Part shown: in pieces, positions 36,080 to 46,265 of the stretch | Layout: each line of letters begins with the position of its first letter | Numbering within the stretch: position 1 is the first letter of the stretch | Origin: Sphingomonas sp. RIT328 | GTDB lineage: Bacteria; Pseudomonadota; Alphaproteobacteria; Sphingomonadales; Sphingomonadaceae | NCBI RefSeq assembly: GCF_000632225.1 | Contig: NZ_JFYV01000023.1 | Span: 186,001-250,000, forward strand | Reading direction: 5' to 3' | Length of the DNA: 64,000 nt | Program-made: the position numbers and the translations under genes | Notes under the pieces: model-generated | What the model was told of the DNA's origin: nothing | Seen by the model: only the letters and a program-made list of their open reading frames with translations | Database searches by the model: none

Positions 36080-37344
36080 GTACGATCGCGCTCATCGACT
36101 GCAACAATTACTACGTCAGCTGCGAGCGCGCGTTCGACGCCAGCCTGGCCGGCGTGCCCGTCGTCGTGGCCAGCAACAACGATGGCTGTGCGATTGCCCG
36201 GTCGGCCGAGGCGAAGGCGCTTGGCGTGAAGATGGGCGACCCCATCCACCTGATCCGCGATCGGTTGACCAAGCACGGCGTCGTGGTGCGATCGTCGAAT
36301 TACACCTTGTACGGCGACATGCAGCGCCGGGTGGTTGCCGCGGTCGAGGAGTTCGCCAGCGAGGTCGAGATCTATTCGATCGACGAGACCTTCCTCGATC
36401 TCGAGCCCTTCGTCGATCGGGATCTGGTCGACCATGCCAATGCGATGCGCGATCAGGTTCGGCGCTGGACGACGATCCCGACCTGCGTCGGAATCGCGCC
36501 GACGAAGACGCTGGCCAAGCTGGCGAACGCGGCCGCCAAGAAGAACCCGCTGTTCGACGGCGTCGCCGACCTGCGTGACCCTAGATTGCGTTCATGGGTG
36601 CTCGACCGCTTCCCCGCCGCCGACGTCTGGGGCGTCGGGCGGGCGACGGCCGCCAAACTGGCTGATCTCGGCATCACGACTGCCGGCCAGATCCGCGACA
36701 TGCAGCTGAAGCAGGCCCGCAGCGTCGGCACCGTCGTGCTGGAACGGCTGGTGGCCGAGTTGCAGGGGGTTGCGGCGAGCGCCGTCGAGGTCGTCGAGCC
36801 GCAGCGACGCGGCATGGCCGTGACGCGCAGCTTCGGGATGCCGGTGCACGACATCGAGACGCTGATGGGTGCGGTGGCGCAGTACGCGATGCGCGCCGGC
36901 GAAAAGCTGCGTCAACACGGCCTCGTCGCGGGTCAGCTCACCGTCTTCTTCCACACCAACCGCTTCAAGACGGGCGCCGGTCAGTATCAGGGCGCCCGGC
37001 GCATGGGGCTGCACCCGATGACGTCGGACTCGCTGGAGCTGCTCGCGGCGGCGCGCCGGGGCGTCGAGGCAGCGTGGCGGGATGGCTACGCCTATACCAA
37101 GGCCGGCATCATGCTCGACGAGCTCGTGGCTGCCGATCTGCGGCCGAGAACGCTGTTCGAAGGCGATGTTGGACGGCGCGAGCGGCTGATGACGGCGCTG
37201 GACGAGGTCAACGGCCGGTTCGGCAAGTTGACGGCCGTACCGGCGGCGCAGGGGTTCAAGCGGGATTGGAAAATGCGGGCAGAGAACCGCTCGCCCGCTT
37301 GGACAACCCGCATCGATCAGGTGCCGCTGGTGTTGGCGGATTGA
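36076..37344 (+). CDS. umuC: Y-family DNA polymerase V catalytic subunit UmuC
   Basis: A 422-aa translesion polymerase. Catalytic acids are Asp8 ([13 protein letters not shown]) and Asp103/Glu104 ([11 protein letters not shown]); the fingers carry [20 protein letters not shown]; the little-finger domain ends with the DUF4113-like [20 protein letters not shown] and a [15 protein letters not shown] tail. Complete. With the UmuD-like gene and LexA box it forms a self-contained SOS mutagenesis operon carried by the transposon. Confidence 0.96.
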   Translation: MSTIALIDCNNYYVSCERAFDASLAGVPVVVASNNDGCAIARSAEAKALGVKMGDPIHLIRDRLTKHGVVVRSSNYTLYGDMQRRVVAAVEEFASEVEIYSIDETFLDLEPFVDRDLVDHANAMRDQVRRWTTIPTCVGIAPTKTLAKLANAAAKKNPLFDGVADLRDPRLRSWVLDRFPAADVWGVGRATAAKLADLGITTAGQIRDMQLKQARSVGTVVLERLVAELQGVAASAVEVVEPQRRGMAVTRSFGMPVHDIETLMGAVAQYAMRAGEKLRQHGLVAGQLTVFFHTNRFKTGAGQYQGARRMGLHPMTSDSLELLAAARRGVEAAWRDGYAYTKAGIMLDELVAADLRPRTLFEGDVGRRERLMTALDEVNGRFGKLTAVPAAQGFKRDWKMRAENRSPAWTTRIDQVPLVLAD

Positions 37345-37500
37345 AGCATACTCGGCACACTGTGGCATGGCTTCACCCTCACGCATTACGGCCTGGCTCA
37401 TCGTGAGGGCTTAATCATGAGAGACTGGATGATGGTGGAGACGACTAAACAATTATCGATGAATCGGCACACCGCGCTGGCCGAAGACTATAGGTCACCT

Positions 37501-38157
37501 TCAACCTTTATTCGACGTTTGCGGGCTCCCCCCCCCACCAGTGATGCGACGATGCACGAACCATATTGCCGCCGGCACGATCGCGCCCAGTAGAAACAGG
37601 TCGATCTTATGAAACAAGGCCGACAATCGCGGGTCCGTATTCCAGCGGCTTCCAAGCACTTGGCCGGCATAGGCCAGTCCCAGGCACCAGGGCAGTGACC
37701 CTATGAAGGTGTAGAGGTGAAAGCGCAGCAACGGCATCCGGGCGATCCCCGCGGGCAGCGCGATAAACGAGCGGATGCCTGGCAACATTCGACCTATCAG
37801 AACAGCCGCGCCGCCAAAGCGCTCGAAAAACCGCTCCGATCGGTCAAGATCCTCGGGTGTGAGCAGGAGCCAGCGTCCGTAACGCTCGACCATGGCACGG
37901 CCACCGCGGCGCCCCACCTCATAAGCAAGAGCTGATCCGAGATTACAGCCGACCGCTCCCGCAATCGCTACCAGCCATAGGTCTAGCCGACCAGTCGAGA
38001 CCAGATAACCACCGAACGGCATGATGATTTCAGACGGCAGCGGGATGCAGGCGCTTTCAAGAGCCATCAAACCGATGATGCCAATGTATCCGGTCACAGC
38101 GATCGCCGCGACGATCCAGCCCGCCATCGTTGCAACCAGGTTGCTGATCGCAGTCAT
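37501..38157 (-). CDS. DedA family membrane protein
   Basis: A 218-aa DedA/VTT-domain protein: ESACIPLPSEIIMPFGGYLV, the conserved FERFGGAAVLIGRMLPGIRS with catalytic-like Arg residues, FIALPAGIARMPLLRF and several membrane helices. DedA proteins are membrane transporters, probably lipid flippases linked to undecaprenyl phosphate recycling and membrane potential. It is convergent with umuC; the 156-base gap 37345-37500 holds an imperfect hairpin (ACCCTCACG/CGTGAGGGCT). Confidence 0.92.
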   Translation of the reverse strand: MTAISNLVATMAGWIVAAIAVTGYIGIIGLMALESACIPLPSEIIMPFGGYLVSTGRLDLWLVAIAGAVGCNLGSALAYEVGRRGGRAMVERYGRWLLLTPEDLDRSERFFERFGGAAVLIGRMLPGIRSFIALPAGIARMPLLRFHLYTFIGSLPWCLGLAYAGQVLGSRWNTDPRLSALFHKIDLFLLGAIVPAAIWFVHRRITGGGGSPQTSNKG

Positions 38158-38242
38158 ATTGAAACTCCTATGCGGGGATCACGATCATCGAGCGCTGACA
38201 GCCAGGTGAGGACGACATCCAGGTGAATGGGATGTGATAGCA

Positions 38243-38892
38243 TCACACCGCCGATATCTGCGACAGTGCAACAGCGTAGGACAGACTGTCGTACGGCGTT
38301 GCACAGTACGACGTTTGCGTCTGCGAATTGATGGCGCGCACGTCAGCGTGGTCGCCGGGAAATACGACCGCGAGATCAAGTCCCGCAGCGCTTCGCACAA
38401 GTGAGGATAGAAGCTCAGGCTCGTACGAGACAAGGATCACGGCATCGAACAAGCTCACGTCAAGGTAGGGGGGCAGATCGACTGACGAGAACGAGACGAT
38501 TGCGTCGACGCCCAGGGCCCTTGCCCAATGCTCGAGCCGGCGACGGTGTCGACCATAGCCGATCATCGTGAGGCGATCACCTAGCTTCCCGCTGAGAGCA
38601 AAGGCCCGGATAGCGGTGACATAGCCCCGGCGATCGCCAGCTTTGCCAACGGCGAGGTAGCGCGTCGGCGTGAATGATCGCCGACGTGCGCCATCCGGGC
38701 CGCTGCCACGTCGCACCAAGTGACGGCACGCTTGCGCAGTGAGGTTTGATCCAGTCTGATCAGTCGATACGGTTTGGCTTCGAGAAGGCGCAGGCACCAT
38801 GCACCGTTGGCTGCGGCAGCTTTCATCTTGCTGGACGTGTCTGCCGGCTCGCTCCGGCTGAACGCGCCCACCATGTTCGCCCCGACTTCCAA
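38243..38892 (-). pseudogene. Frameshifted, truncated glycosyltransferase remnant
   Basis: Two minus-strand frames join into one protein-like remnant. The upstream part (AAANGAWCLRLLEAKPYRLI, AVTWCDVAAARMAHVGDHS) shifts frame near 38670-38690 into RYLAVGKAGDRRGYVTAIRA, RLTMIGYGRHRRRLEHWARA and VILVSYEPELLSSLVRSAAG, which resembles the C-terminal half of a GT4-type glycosyltransferase. The N-terminal acceptor domain is absent. This fills most of the 38158-38910 interval, where no intact gene is found. Confidence 0.45.
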
Positions 38893-38910
38893 AGAATCGT
38901 GCCAGCCAGC

Positions 38911-39624
38911 TCATTTGGGTTCGCTCAGGCGCAGCGTCTGCTTGCCGAAGGTTCGTGACTCTCCGCCAATCCGTCGACCAAAAACCTGTGTAACGGTGGC
39001 CGTCCAGCACAAGCCAACTGCCCAGCCAGCTGCGACATCCGTTGGCCAGTGGACGCCAAGGACGATCCGCGACGCACCGATAGCAAACACCAAAAGCATG
39101 GCAGCGACGACCGCCGGATTCCATCGACGTCCGCCACCAGCACCTGCCACAATGACGACAGCTATCGAGCCATAGACGAAGGCGGAGTCCATGGCGTGCC
39201 CGCTTGGAAAACTTGGAGTGTGAACATCCACGAGATGCGAGACTATTGTCGGCCTGGGCCGGGCCACCGCCGCCTTAATCGCACTGATGATGACAGCCCC
39301 GCCTGCGGTCGTGCATGCGAGGTAGGCGCACCACAGCCAGCGTCGCCTTACCGCGCACACTGCGATCGCGACCGCGGTCGCGATCCACAGGGTGACATTG
39401 TTCCCCATCACCGTCACGACACCCGCAATGGTGATCAGCCAACCATGATCGCCGGTTTGGTTGCGCGTCCATAATAAAATGGCTGGATCGAAGCCCGTTA
39501 CGCGGCCCGTCGCGAACAGTGCCGAAACGCCGAGTAGAAGCCCTCCTCCAAGCGCAAGCAGTGCGGCCCTGGCGAGAATCTGTGCGGGCACAGCAGCCCG
39601 GGTCATCCCACAAGGCTCGGTCAC
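38911..39624 (-). CDS. PAP2-family membrane phosphatase
   Basis: A 237-aa integral membrane phosphatase with six helices and the three PAP2 motifs: KAAVARPRP, PSFPSGHAMDSA and SRIVLGVHWPTDVAAGW. Likely substrates are lipid phosphates such as undecaprenyl or phosphatidic pyrophosphates. It overlaps the beta-propeller gene by 4 bases and is the last of a five-gene run with an RND efflux system. Confidence 0.93.
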   Translation of the reverse strand: MTEPCGMTRAAVPAQILARAALLALGGGLLLGVSALFATGRVTGFDPAILLWTRNQTGDHGWLITIAGVVTVMGNNVTLWIATAVAIAVCAVRRRWLWCAYLACTTAGGAVIISAIKAAVARPRPTIVSHLVDVHTPSFPSGHAMDSAFVYGSIAVVIVAGAGGGRRWNPAVVAAMLLVFAIGASRIVLGVHWPTDVAAGWAVGLCWTATVTQVFGRRIGGESRTFGKQTLRLSEPK

Positions 39625-40631
39625 GCCGGCTTAACGACCAATACCTTGAACGTGCCAGGCAATGCGACCGGGCGGGCACCAGGTTTGGCTGGCGGGCCAA
39701 ACGACGCGGTCGGCAAGTAGATGGCACCGCTGTCTGAATCGAGCGCACCCGTCCGTGCACCCACCGCAGTCTTGATACGGCCCACGCGCTTCACGACGGC
39801 GCCCTCGAGAGACAGTACGTCCAGCACTCCGTCCTTGCCGCAGGGAATGAACGCCAAGCGACGCTGCGGATCCAGAATAACGGCATCTGGGCCTGCGCCT
39901 ATGTCGACCAGCTGCGAAAGTTTGTGGTTGGAGCCCGTGACGATGGCTGCCTTGCCGTTGGCACACGCGGAAATGAGGCGATCCGCCTTCACGTCATAGG
40001 CAAGGCCAGAAGGCTCAGTGCACCCTGGCAAGGCGATCGGCGCAGCGGCCGTGCCACGCCGCACGTCGACGACCTCCATCTCGTTTTCGTCCTCGTTGTT
40101 GACGAACAGGGTGCCGTCCGGCGTCAGCGCTGCATATTCGAGGCCGGGCTTGAGCTGCACCGTGCGCGAGGTCCGCATCGCAGCCGTGTCGATGATCGAT
40201 ACCGAGCCGGCCTTGGCATTCATCACGAAGCCAGTCTTGCCGTCAGCCGAGACGATCGCAGCGTCCGGTTTTTCGCCCACCGCGACACGGCCCAGTTCGC
40301 GACCATCGGAGGTTGAAAGAAAGCGGACCGAGGCATCGTCGCCGCTCGTCGCCATGAGGCGCCCGCCGGGCAACGGTACGACCGCATGACCATGCGCGAT
40401 GGTGCCGATCGATCCGACTGCTCGCTCACCTCGGGTGTCGATGACGGTGACCGAGGTCGACCGGGCGATATAGAGGCGGTGGTCGACCGGATCGACGCGG
40501 GCATAATCCCATCCCCCGCCATCCGGACCGGAAATCGTAGCAGTGACACGATATGCTGGCGCCGGCGGGACAGCCCCTGCCGCAGCGAAGGAGGTCAGCG
40601 CCAAAGTGGCCGTCGTCAGTACCCTCTTCAT
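39621..40631 (-). CDS. Secreted YncE-like beta-propeller protein
   Basis: A 336-aa periplasmic protein with a signal peptide (MKRVLTTATLALTSFAAAGA) and repeated blades: HRLYIARSTSVTVIDTRG, KPDAAIVSADGKTGFVMNAK, AALTPDGTLFVNNEDENEME, GPDAVILDPQRRLAFIPCGK. It belongs to the YVTN/YncE propeller group, typically binding or scaffolding proteins. Overlaps the RND pump gene and the PAP2 gene by 4 bases each, so it is probably an accessory of the efflux operon. Confidence 0.85.
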   Translation of the reverse strand: MKRVLTTATLALTSFAAAGAVPPAPAYRVTATISGPDGGGWDYARVDPVDHRLYIARSTSVTVIDTRGERAVGSIGTIAHGHAVVPLPGGRLMATSGDDASVRFLSTSDGRELGRVAVGEKPDAAIVSADGKTGFVMNAKAGSVSIIDTAAMRTSRTVQLKPGLEYAALTPDGTLFVNNEDENEMEVVDVRRGTAAAPIALPGCTEPSGLAYDVKADRLISACANGKAAIVTGSNHKLSQLVDIGAGPDAVILDPQRRLAFIPCGKDGVLDVLSLEGAVVKRVGRIKTAVGARTGALDSDSGAIYLPTASFGPPAKPGARPVALPGTFKVLVVKPA

Positions 40632-43600
40632 TGTTCAGTTCCTTGTGCTGAAATGGCAGGATCACGGTCGGAATGCGGTAGGGTCAGCCGAACGAGGATC
40701 GGCATTGCCAGGAGGACGAGCGGATATTGCAGCAACAGGCCGGCGATGATCGCGATCGCCAGCGGCTGCTGGATGCCTGAACCTTGGCCGATCGCGAGGG
40801 CGAGCGGCAGGAGCGTCAGGATCGCCGCCAGCGTCGTCATTGTAATCGGACGGAGGCGGTTGCGGCTTGCCTCCCGCGTCGCGACGACGGGCGGCATGGT
40901 GTGGCAGAGTTCCTCGAATTCCGAGACGTAGAAGATCGCCATCTCAGTGCCGATGCCGATGATCATCGTCATGCCCATCAGCGCCGTGATGTTGAGGTCG
41001 ACGCCGGCGAGCCACAGGGCGGTGAACACGGCCGTGGTCGACAGGAGCGAACAGCCGATGATGATGACGGGGAACCAGAACCGCCGATAAAGCACAAGGA
41101 GCAACACCAGCTCGGCGACGAGCGCTGCGCCGAATACCTTGATGAGGCCTGCGAAGGCGATCTGCTGCTGCTGATAGAGACCGCCCAGCTCGTAGCGGAT
41201 ACCGGGTGCCAGTACGCCTGGCTGGTCGAGGGCCTTCGTCACGTCGCCGACGGCAGCGCCGATCCCGCGTCCCTGGATCCGACCGGTCACGGCCACCATC
41301 GGTTCCAGATTCTCGCGGGCGATCTGCGGTTGTCCGATGACCGCCTCGATAGACGCGACGCGCGACAGCGGGAATACATGGCCATCGGTGGCACGGATGG
41401 GCAGTTGGGCAAGCCCGGCTTGGCTGATCGTCATCGCCTGCGGGAGCCGGACGCGCACGTCGATGGCCTTGTCGGGTCGGGCAAGGGTTGTGGCGACGGT
41501 GCCGCTCAGGGCGGTCGACAGCTGTGTCTCGACGTCGGCGGGCGCGATCCCTTCCACGCCGGCGCGGACCGGGTCGACGCGGACATCGAGCGCGTCACCT
41601 GCCAGCTGAACCCCGTCCTTCACCTCGACGACGCCATCGATCTTCTCGATCAGGGCAGCGACCTTCTTCGCCTGGGCGTCGAGCACGGTGGGGTCGGACG
41701 AATAGAGCTTGACCTCGATCGGCTGCGGGACGGCGGTGAGATCGCCGATCAGATCCTCGATAAGTTGCGCGACCTCGACCTGGACGCCTGGCACCTTCAC
41801 CCCGATCTCGTCGGCGACGTCGGCGGCCACTTCCTCGGTCGGGCGGCTGTGGTCCGGTTTCAGTCGCACGAAATAGTCGCCGTGATAGCTCTGGCCGAGA
41901 TCACCGCCGAGGCCGGTGCCGAGCCGCCGCGAAAAGGTCAGCACCTCCGGATTGGCGGCAAGCAGACGGTCGATCTGACCGACCTGACGCCCGCTCTCGT
42001 CCAGCGACGTGCCGGGCGAGGTGTAATAGTCCATGACGAAGCCACCTTCGTCGACCTTCGGCATGAAGCCGGTCGGCACCTTGGAATAGCCGATATAACC
42101 GATCGCCAAGAGCGGCACGAGGATAACAAGGAGCAGCCACGGCCGGGCCGACAGGCGATCAAGGCCCTTGTCGTGGACCACGGCAAGCCGCCCCTCACCG
42201 GCGACGCCGGGATCCTTCCATGTGCGAAAGTCCACCAGCCACCGCACGAGGACCGGCACGACGAAGGCGGTCATCGCCCAGGAGATGGCAAGTGCCGCCG
42301 CCATCGTCACTGACAGCGCTTTGGAAAAGGCACCGGTCACACCGGTCAGGAATGACAGCGGCACGAACACGATCAGCGTCGCGAGGCTAGATCCGGTCAG
42401 CGGTGCCATGAACTCGCGCGCGGCCGGGATGACCGCAGCGTTCCCGGCGACGTCCCCGTCCGGCTTCACCTCGCCGGCGCGGCGGGCGATATGCTCGACC
42501 ATCACGATGACGTCGTCGATCAGCAGCCCGACCGCTGCGGCGATCCCGCCCAGGGTCATGATGTTGAAGCTCATGCCGAGGATGCTCAGCACCAGCACCG
42601 TGGTCGCCAGCGTTGCCGGCACGACGATGATGGCGACGAGCGTGACGCGCCAGCTGCGCAGGAACAGGAGGAGCACCAGCGCGGCCAGCACGAGGCCGAT
42701 CAGCACCGCGTCACGAACGCTTGCGACCGATTGGGTCACCAGCTCACTCTGGTCGTACCAGTTGACCAGCTTTACCCCGGACGGCAGCTTCACGCCTACC
42801 AGCTTTGCCTGCACTTGCCTTGCGATCTGCACCGCGTTGCCGTCGGGCTGTTCGTAGATGTTGAACAGTACCGCGGGTTTCCCGTCCTCGACGATCCGCT
42901 GCCAGACGGGCACGGCACCGTTCTGCACCGTCGCGACGTCCCGCACCCGCACGACCCCGGCCGGCGCCGCCTTGACGACGATGTCGCCGACCTGCGCGGG
43001 GGTGGCAACACTGCGATCGGCAATCACCAGCGACAGGCGACCACGATCCTGGACCTGGCCCACCGCACTCAACACGTTGCCGCTACGGATGGCGGTCGCA
43101 AGATCCGCCATCGCCAGGCCGTAGCTCGCGAGCCGTTGCGGGTCCGCGAGCACCTCGACCTCTGCGGTGTCACCACCCTGCACACCGACTTTCGCAAGGC
43201 CGGTGATCGAGGACAGCAGCGGGGTAATCTGAAGTCGTCCGAAGTCCTGGAGCTGGGCTGGATCCGCCGTGTCGGATACCAGGGCGTAGGAGATGATCGG
43301 AAAGACGGTCGGGTCCATCCGGCGGACATTGTACTGCGTGCCGGCAGGCAACGACGGCAGGATCCGGCCGACCGCGGTATCGACGAGCAGCGTGCTCGCG
43401 ATCATGTCGCGCCCCCAACCGAAGTCGATCGAAATCTGCGCCGTCCCGCGCGCCGTCTCGGAACGGACGTTGTTGACGCCAGGGATGGCGCGGATCGCCT
43501 CCTCGACTGGACGGGTGACGGTCAGCGCGGTCTGATCTGCGGGGCGGCTCCCGGAATCGAGATCGACGACGACCCGCGGAAACGACACCTGAGGGAAGAG

Positions 43601-43702
43601 CCCGATCGGCAACGACAACGCCGCGACGATCCCCGCGAGCGCCAGCGCCAAGCCGACAAGGACGAAGGCGCGCGACTGGGTGCGCAGGAGCCGCTCCAGC
43701 AT
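40628..43702 (-). CDS. RND-family efflux permease
   Basis: A 1024-aa inner-membrane proton-driven pump with the RND plan: helix 1 at 10-30 (SRAFVLVGLALALAGIVAAL), two large periplasmic loops, helices 2-6 from about 330, and a proton-relay pair of aspartates in GLLIDDVIVMVEHIAR. The DD pattern is that of the drug-efflux (HAE) type rather than metal-specific CzcA. The frame is open upstream of the real start; MLERLLRTQSRAFVLV at 43702 is the family start and shares TGATG with the adaptor stop. Substrate unknown. Confidence 0.94.
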   Translation of the reverse strand: MLERLLRTQSRAFVLVGLALALAGIVAALSLPIGLFPQVSFPRVVVDLDSGSRPADQTALTVTRPVEEAIRAIPGVNNVRSETARGTAQISIDFGWGRDMIASTLLVDTAVGRILPSLPAGTQYNVRRMDPTVFPIISYALVSDTADPAQLQDFGRLQITPLLSSITGLAKVGVQGGDTAEVEVLADPQRLASYGLAMADLATAIRSGNVLSAVGQVQDRGRLSLVIADRSVATPAQVGDIVVKAAPAGVVRVRDVATVQNGAVPVWQRIVEDGKPAVLFNIYEQPDGNAVQIARQVQAKLVGVKLPSGVKLVNWYDQSELVTQSVASVRDAVLIGLVLAALVLLLFLRSWRVTLVAIIVVPATLATTVLVLSILGMSFNIMTLGGIAAAVGLLIDDVIVMVEHIARRAGEVKPDGDVAGNAAVIPAAREFMAPLTGSSLATLIVFVPLSFLTGVTGAFSKALSVTMAAALAISWAMTAFVVPVLVRWLVDFRTWKDPGVAGEGRLAVVHDKGLDRLSARPWLLLVILVPLLAIGYIGYSKVPTGFMPKVDEGGFVMDYYTSPGTSLDESGRQVGQIDRLLAANPEVLTFSRRLGTGLGGDLGQSYHGDYFVRLKPDHSRPTEEVAADVADEIGVKVPGVQVEVAQLIEDLIGDLTAVPQPIEVKLYSSDPTVLDAQAKKVAALIEKIDGVVEVKDGVQLAGDALDVRVDPVRAGVEGIAPADVETQLSTALSGTVATTLARPDKAIDVRVRLPQAMTISQAGLAQLPIRATDGHVFPLSRVASIEAVIGQPQIARENLEPMVAVTGRIQGRGIGAAVGDVTKALDQPGVLAPGIRYELGGLYQQQQIAFAGLIKVFGAALVAELVLLLVLYRRFWFPVIIIGCSLLSTTAVFTALWLAGVDLNITALMGMTMIIGIGTEMAIFYVSEFEELCHTMPPVVATREASRNRLRPITMTTLAAILTLLPLALAIGQGSGIQQPLAIAIIAGLLLQYPLVLLAMPILVRLTLPHSDRDPAISAQGTEQ

Positions 43703-44745
43703 CAACGGCTCCGGACGGCATCGCCGTCGGTGACCTGATAAGCACCGGCGACGATCAGCGGTAGTCGTGGAGACAGTGTGCCATCGACGACGTCGCCCGC
43801 GTCCGACGACAGTCTGATGGTGACCGGCACCGCCTTGGCTTTGCCGTTCTGCACCTGAAATATCCTCGGGTTGCCACTGGCGGTTACGACGGCCGCGTGC
43901 GGCACGACCCATCCGTCGACCGCGCCAGTGCGAATGTCGACCTGCATCGGCTCACCAGAAAGGAATGCGCCCGCAGGGAAGGACAGGTCGACATCGACCA
44001 TCTTGGTCACGGCATTCAACGCGTCGTCGACCCGCACGACGCGTCCCTCGATCGTACCGCCACCCGACATGCGCTTCAGTGATGCCGCTTGCCCGACAGC
44101 GACGGCGCCACGCTGCGACGGGTCTATCCCGACCGTGACGACGATCCCGCCCGATCGCGCAACCGTCAGGATGGTCGCGCCCGCTGCGGTGCGATCACCT
44201 TGGGCAACCGCGACGGCGGTGACGACGCCCGCAAACGGTGCCACGACGGTATGGACAGGGGTGCCAGCCCCCTCGGCGCGAAGCGCAGCAAGCGAGGTCC
44301 GAGCGTCGGACACTGCCTTGTCGGCCTGCACCAGTTGATCGGTTGTCGCGAGTTGCTGCGCGAGCAGCTGCGCCGTGCTGGCGCGCGCCTTCTGAGCCGC
44401 GGCGAGAGCGCTCACTGCTTGTTCGTAGGCGCTGCGCGAAGTCGGTGCGGTGACGAACGTAGCGAGTGCCTGTCCGGCCTTCACGGCGCTGCCCGGAGCG
44501 ACGAACAGCCGTGTCACCTGGCCCGGCGGCGCTTCATTAAAGGTCCGGGTGCCGATCTCGGAAGTCGCCACGGAGCCATAAGCCGTGACGATCGCCGGTA
44601 GCGCACCCTGCCGGGGAGCGACGATGCTGACGAGAACGCTGGGCGTCGGCGTGCCCTTCGCATCCGGCGTGGTGGACGTTCCGCTGCAAGCCGTGACCAA
44701 GAACAGAAGCAGAGCAGCAGATATTCTCGGATGAGGCGGCATCAC
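43702..44745 (-). CDS. RND efflux periplasmic adaptor (MFP) lipoprotein
   Basis: A 347-aa membrane-fusion protein with a lipobox (FLVTACSGT). The barrel-sandwich lipoyl halves are APPGQVTRLFVAPGSAVKAG and TVVAPFAGVVTAVAVAQGDR, with a helical hairpin of about 70 residues between them, then a beta-barrel domain. It bridges the RND pump and the TolC-like outer channel, whose genes overlap it on either side. Confidence 0.93.
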   Translation of the reverse strand: MMPPHPRISAALLLFLVTACSGTSTTPDAKGTPTPSVLVSIVAPRQGALPAIVTAYGSVATSEIGTRTFNEAPPGQVTRLFVAPGSAVKAGQALATFVTAPTSRSAYEQAVSALAAAQKARASTAQLLAQQLATTDQLVQADKAVSDARTSLAALRAEGAGTPVHTVVAPFAGVVTAVAVAQGDRTAAGATILTVARSGGIVVTVGIDPSQRGAVAVGQAASLKRMSGGGTIEGRVVRVDDALNAVTKMVDVDLSFPAGAFLSGEPMQVDIRTGAVDGWVVPHAAVVTASGNPRIFQVQNGKAKAVPVTIRLSSDAGDVVDGTLSPRLPLIVAGAYQVTDGDAVRSR

Positions 44746-46082
44746 CGACCGCTCCCCGCTTGTTCGGCGGACAAGTCGATCGTCGGCAGGTCCGCGCCGA
44801 CCAGCGTCTGTATGGCGATCTGACGATCGAACAGCGCGAGTTCCAGGGTCATGATCTCCTCTTCCTTGGCGAAGCGGTTGGAGACGAGGTCGACATAGCC
44901 CCGCTCGTCGATATTGGAGGCGCCGAACGCCGCCTGTGCCCGGGACGCGGCGATGCGGGCGGCAGGCAAATCGCGGCGCGCGATCGCCAGTTGCGCCGCG
45001 AGCTGCTCATATTCCCGCAGCAGCGCGCCGACCGTACCGGTAGCGGCCGCCAGCCGCGCGGCATAATCGGCTTGCAGCTGTGCCCGCGTCGCCCGCGCGA
45101 CTGCGACATTGCCTTGGTTGCGATCGAAGATGGGCAAGCCGACCTGCACGTTCGGCCCGCCGTTAATGACCTTCGAACTATCGCTCGACGCGGAATCTCC
45201 AAGGATCAGGTCAGGAAACTGCGACAGGATCGCGACGCGCAATTGCTCGTCGGCGGCTGCATAGCCGAGGCGCAGTGCGAGCAAGTCGGGCCGGCGATCA
45301 GGCAGCGTCGCAAGCCCTGCGCGGATCGCGGCGGGGTCGAACGGCGGGAGGTCGGGCGCGGTCGCAAGCGGCACGACCGCATCGGGCGTCAAGCCCAGCA
45401 GTGCGTTCAGCTGGTGCCGCTGGGATAGCAAAGTCTGGTCGAGCGTATTGAGCGACGTGCGCGCCGCCTGAAGCGCGACGCGGTCCGGGGCGACGGTGAC
45501 GAGCGTCACGGTTCTGGCAGCGAGGGCGCGCTCGAGCTTGCCGTTGCGGTCGGACAGGAGATCGTAGGCCGTGACATAGGTCGGGCGGCTGCGCGTACCG
45601 ATGATAATGTCGGTGGCAAGCTGACGCGCCTGTCCGGCGATCTGCCATTCCTGCCAGACGATATCGGCCGCGACCTGCCGGGTGCTGGCAGTGGCAGCGC
45701 GGCGTCGCGCGCGATAGGTGACGAGGCTCTTGATGTCCTGTGCCAGTCCCAGATTCCAGGCCGGGACAGTGCCCGCCCCCGAAAGCAGAGGCAGGAAAGC
45801 GCCCGACAGGGACGGATTGGCGAGGATCGAGGCTTGCGTCGCCTGGCCCTCGGCAACGCCCCGCTTCAGGCGTGCCGCGCGAAGATCCGGATTGTTTGTC
45901 AGCGCCAGCGTGACAACCTGGTCGACCGTCAGGGGCGTAGACGAGGCCGGTCCGTCGAGCGCCGCAACCGTTGTGGCCAGCGGCGCCGTCGTCGCCAGCG
46001 GCAAGGCGGAATAGTGCGCGCATCCGGCCAGCATCGTCGCGAGCAGGAGAGCGATCGATCGTCTCACGCGGGGGGTCCTCAT
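44742..46082 (-). CDS. TolC-family outer membrane efflux channel, lipoprotein
   Basis: A 446-aa outer-membrane factor with a lipobox (TMLAGCAHY). Features are LTVDQVVTLALTNNPDLRAA, long amphipathic helices with Ala-rich coiled segments, and PIFDRNQGNVAVARATRAQL in the second repeat, all typical of TolC/CzcC proteins. It is the first gene of the operon TolC-MFP-RND-propeller-PAP2 and faces the response regulator gene across a 183-base divergent promoter region. Confidence 0.92.
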   Translation of the reverse strand: MRTPRVRRSIALLLATMLAGCAHYSALPLATTAPLATTVAALDGPASSTPLTVDQVVTLALTNNPDLRAARLKRGVAEGQATQASILANPSLSGAFLPLLSGAGTVPAWNLGLAQDIKSLVTYRARRRAATASTRQVAADIVWQEWQIAGQARQLATDIIIGTRSRPTYVTAYDLLSDRNGKLERALAARTVTLVTVAPDRVALQAARTSLNTLDQTLLSQRHQLNALLGLTPDAVVPLATAPDLPPFDPAAIRAGLATLPDRRPDLLALRLGYAAADEQLRVAILSQFPDLILGDSASSDSSKVINGGPNVQVGLPIFDRNQGNVAVARATRAQLQADYAARLAAATGTVGALLREYEQLAAQLAIARRDLPAARIAASRAQAAFGASNIDERGYVDLVSNRFAKEEEIMTLELALFDRQIAIQTLVGADLPTIDLSAEQAGSGR

Positions 46083-46265
46083 AATCGCGCCGATCCGTGG
46101 CGGTGCATCGCTCAGTTCGGAGCCCAGCCCCTATCGCAGAGGCGCACCTCGCAAAAATTGTATAACCCCAACCTCGCCCGGCTGCCCGCAAAGGCACGTG
46201 CGCCGGCCGCCGAAACAGGCCAATCAGAAGCGGCTACCGATCGTGACGACGGGATAGGACCGACG

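Noticed and set aside
40628..43702. Assigning the RND pump to heavy-metal (CzcA) export
   Set aside because: The helix-4 proton-relay pattern LLIDDVIVMVEH is closer to the drug-efflux type and no metal-binding motifs or other metal genes are in the operon.
43703..43912. Longer N-terminus for the RND permease
   Set aside because: It overlaps the adaptor coding sequence in another frame; the family start is MLERLLRTQ at 43702, coupled to the adaptor stop.
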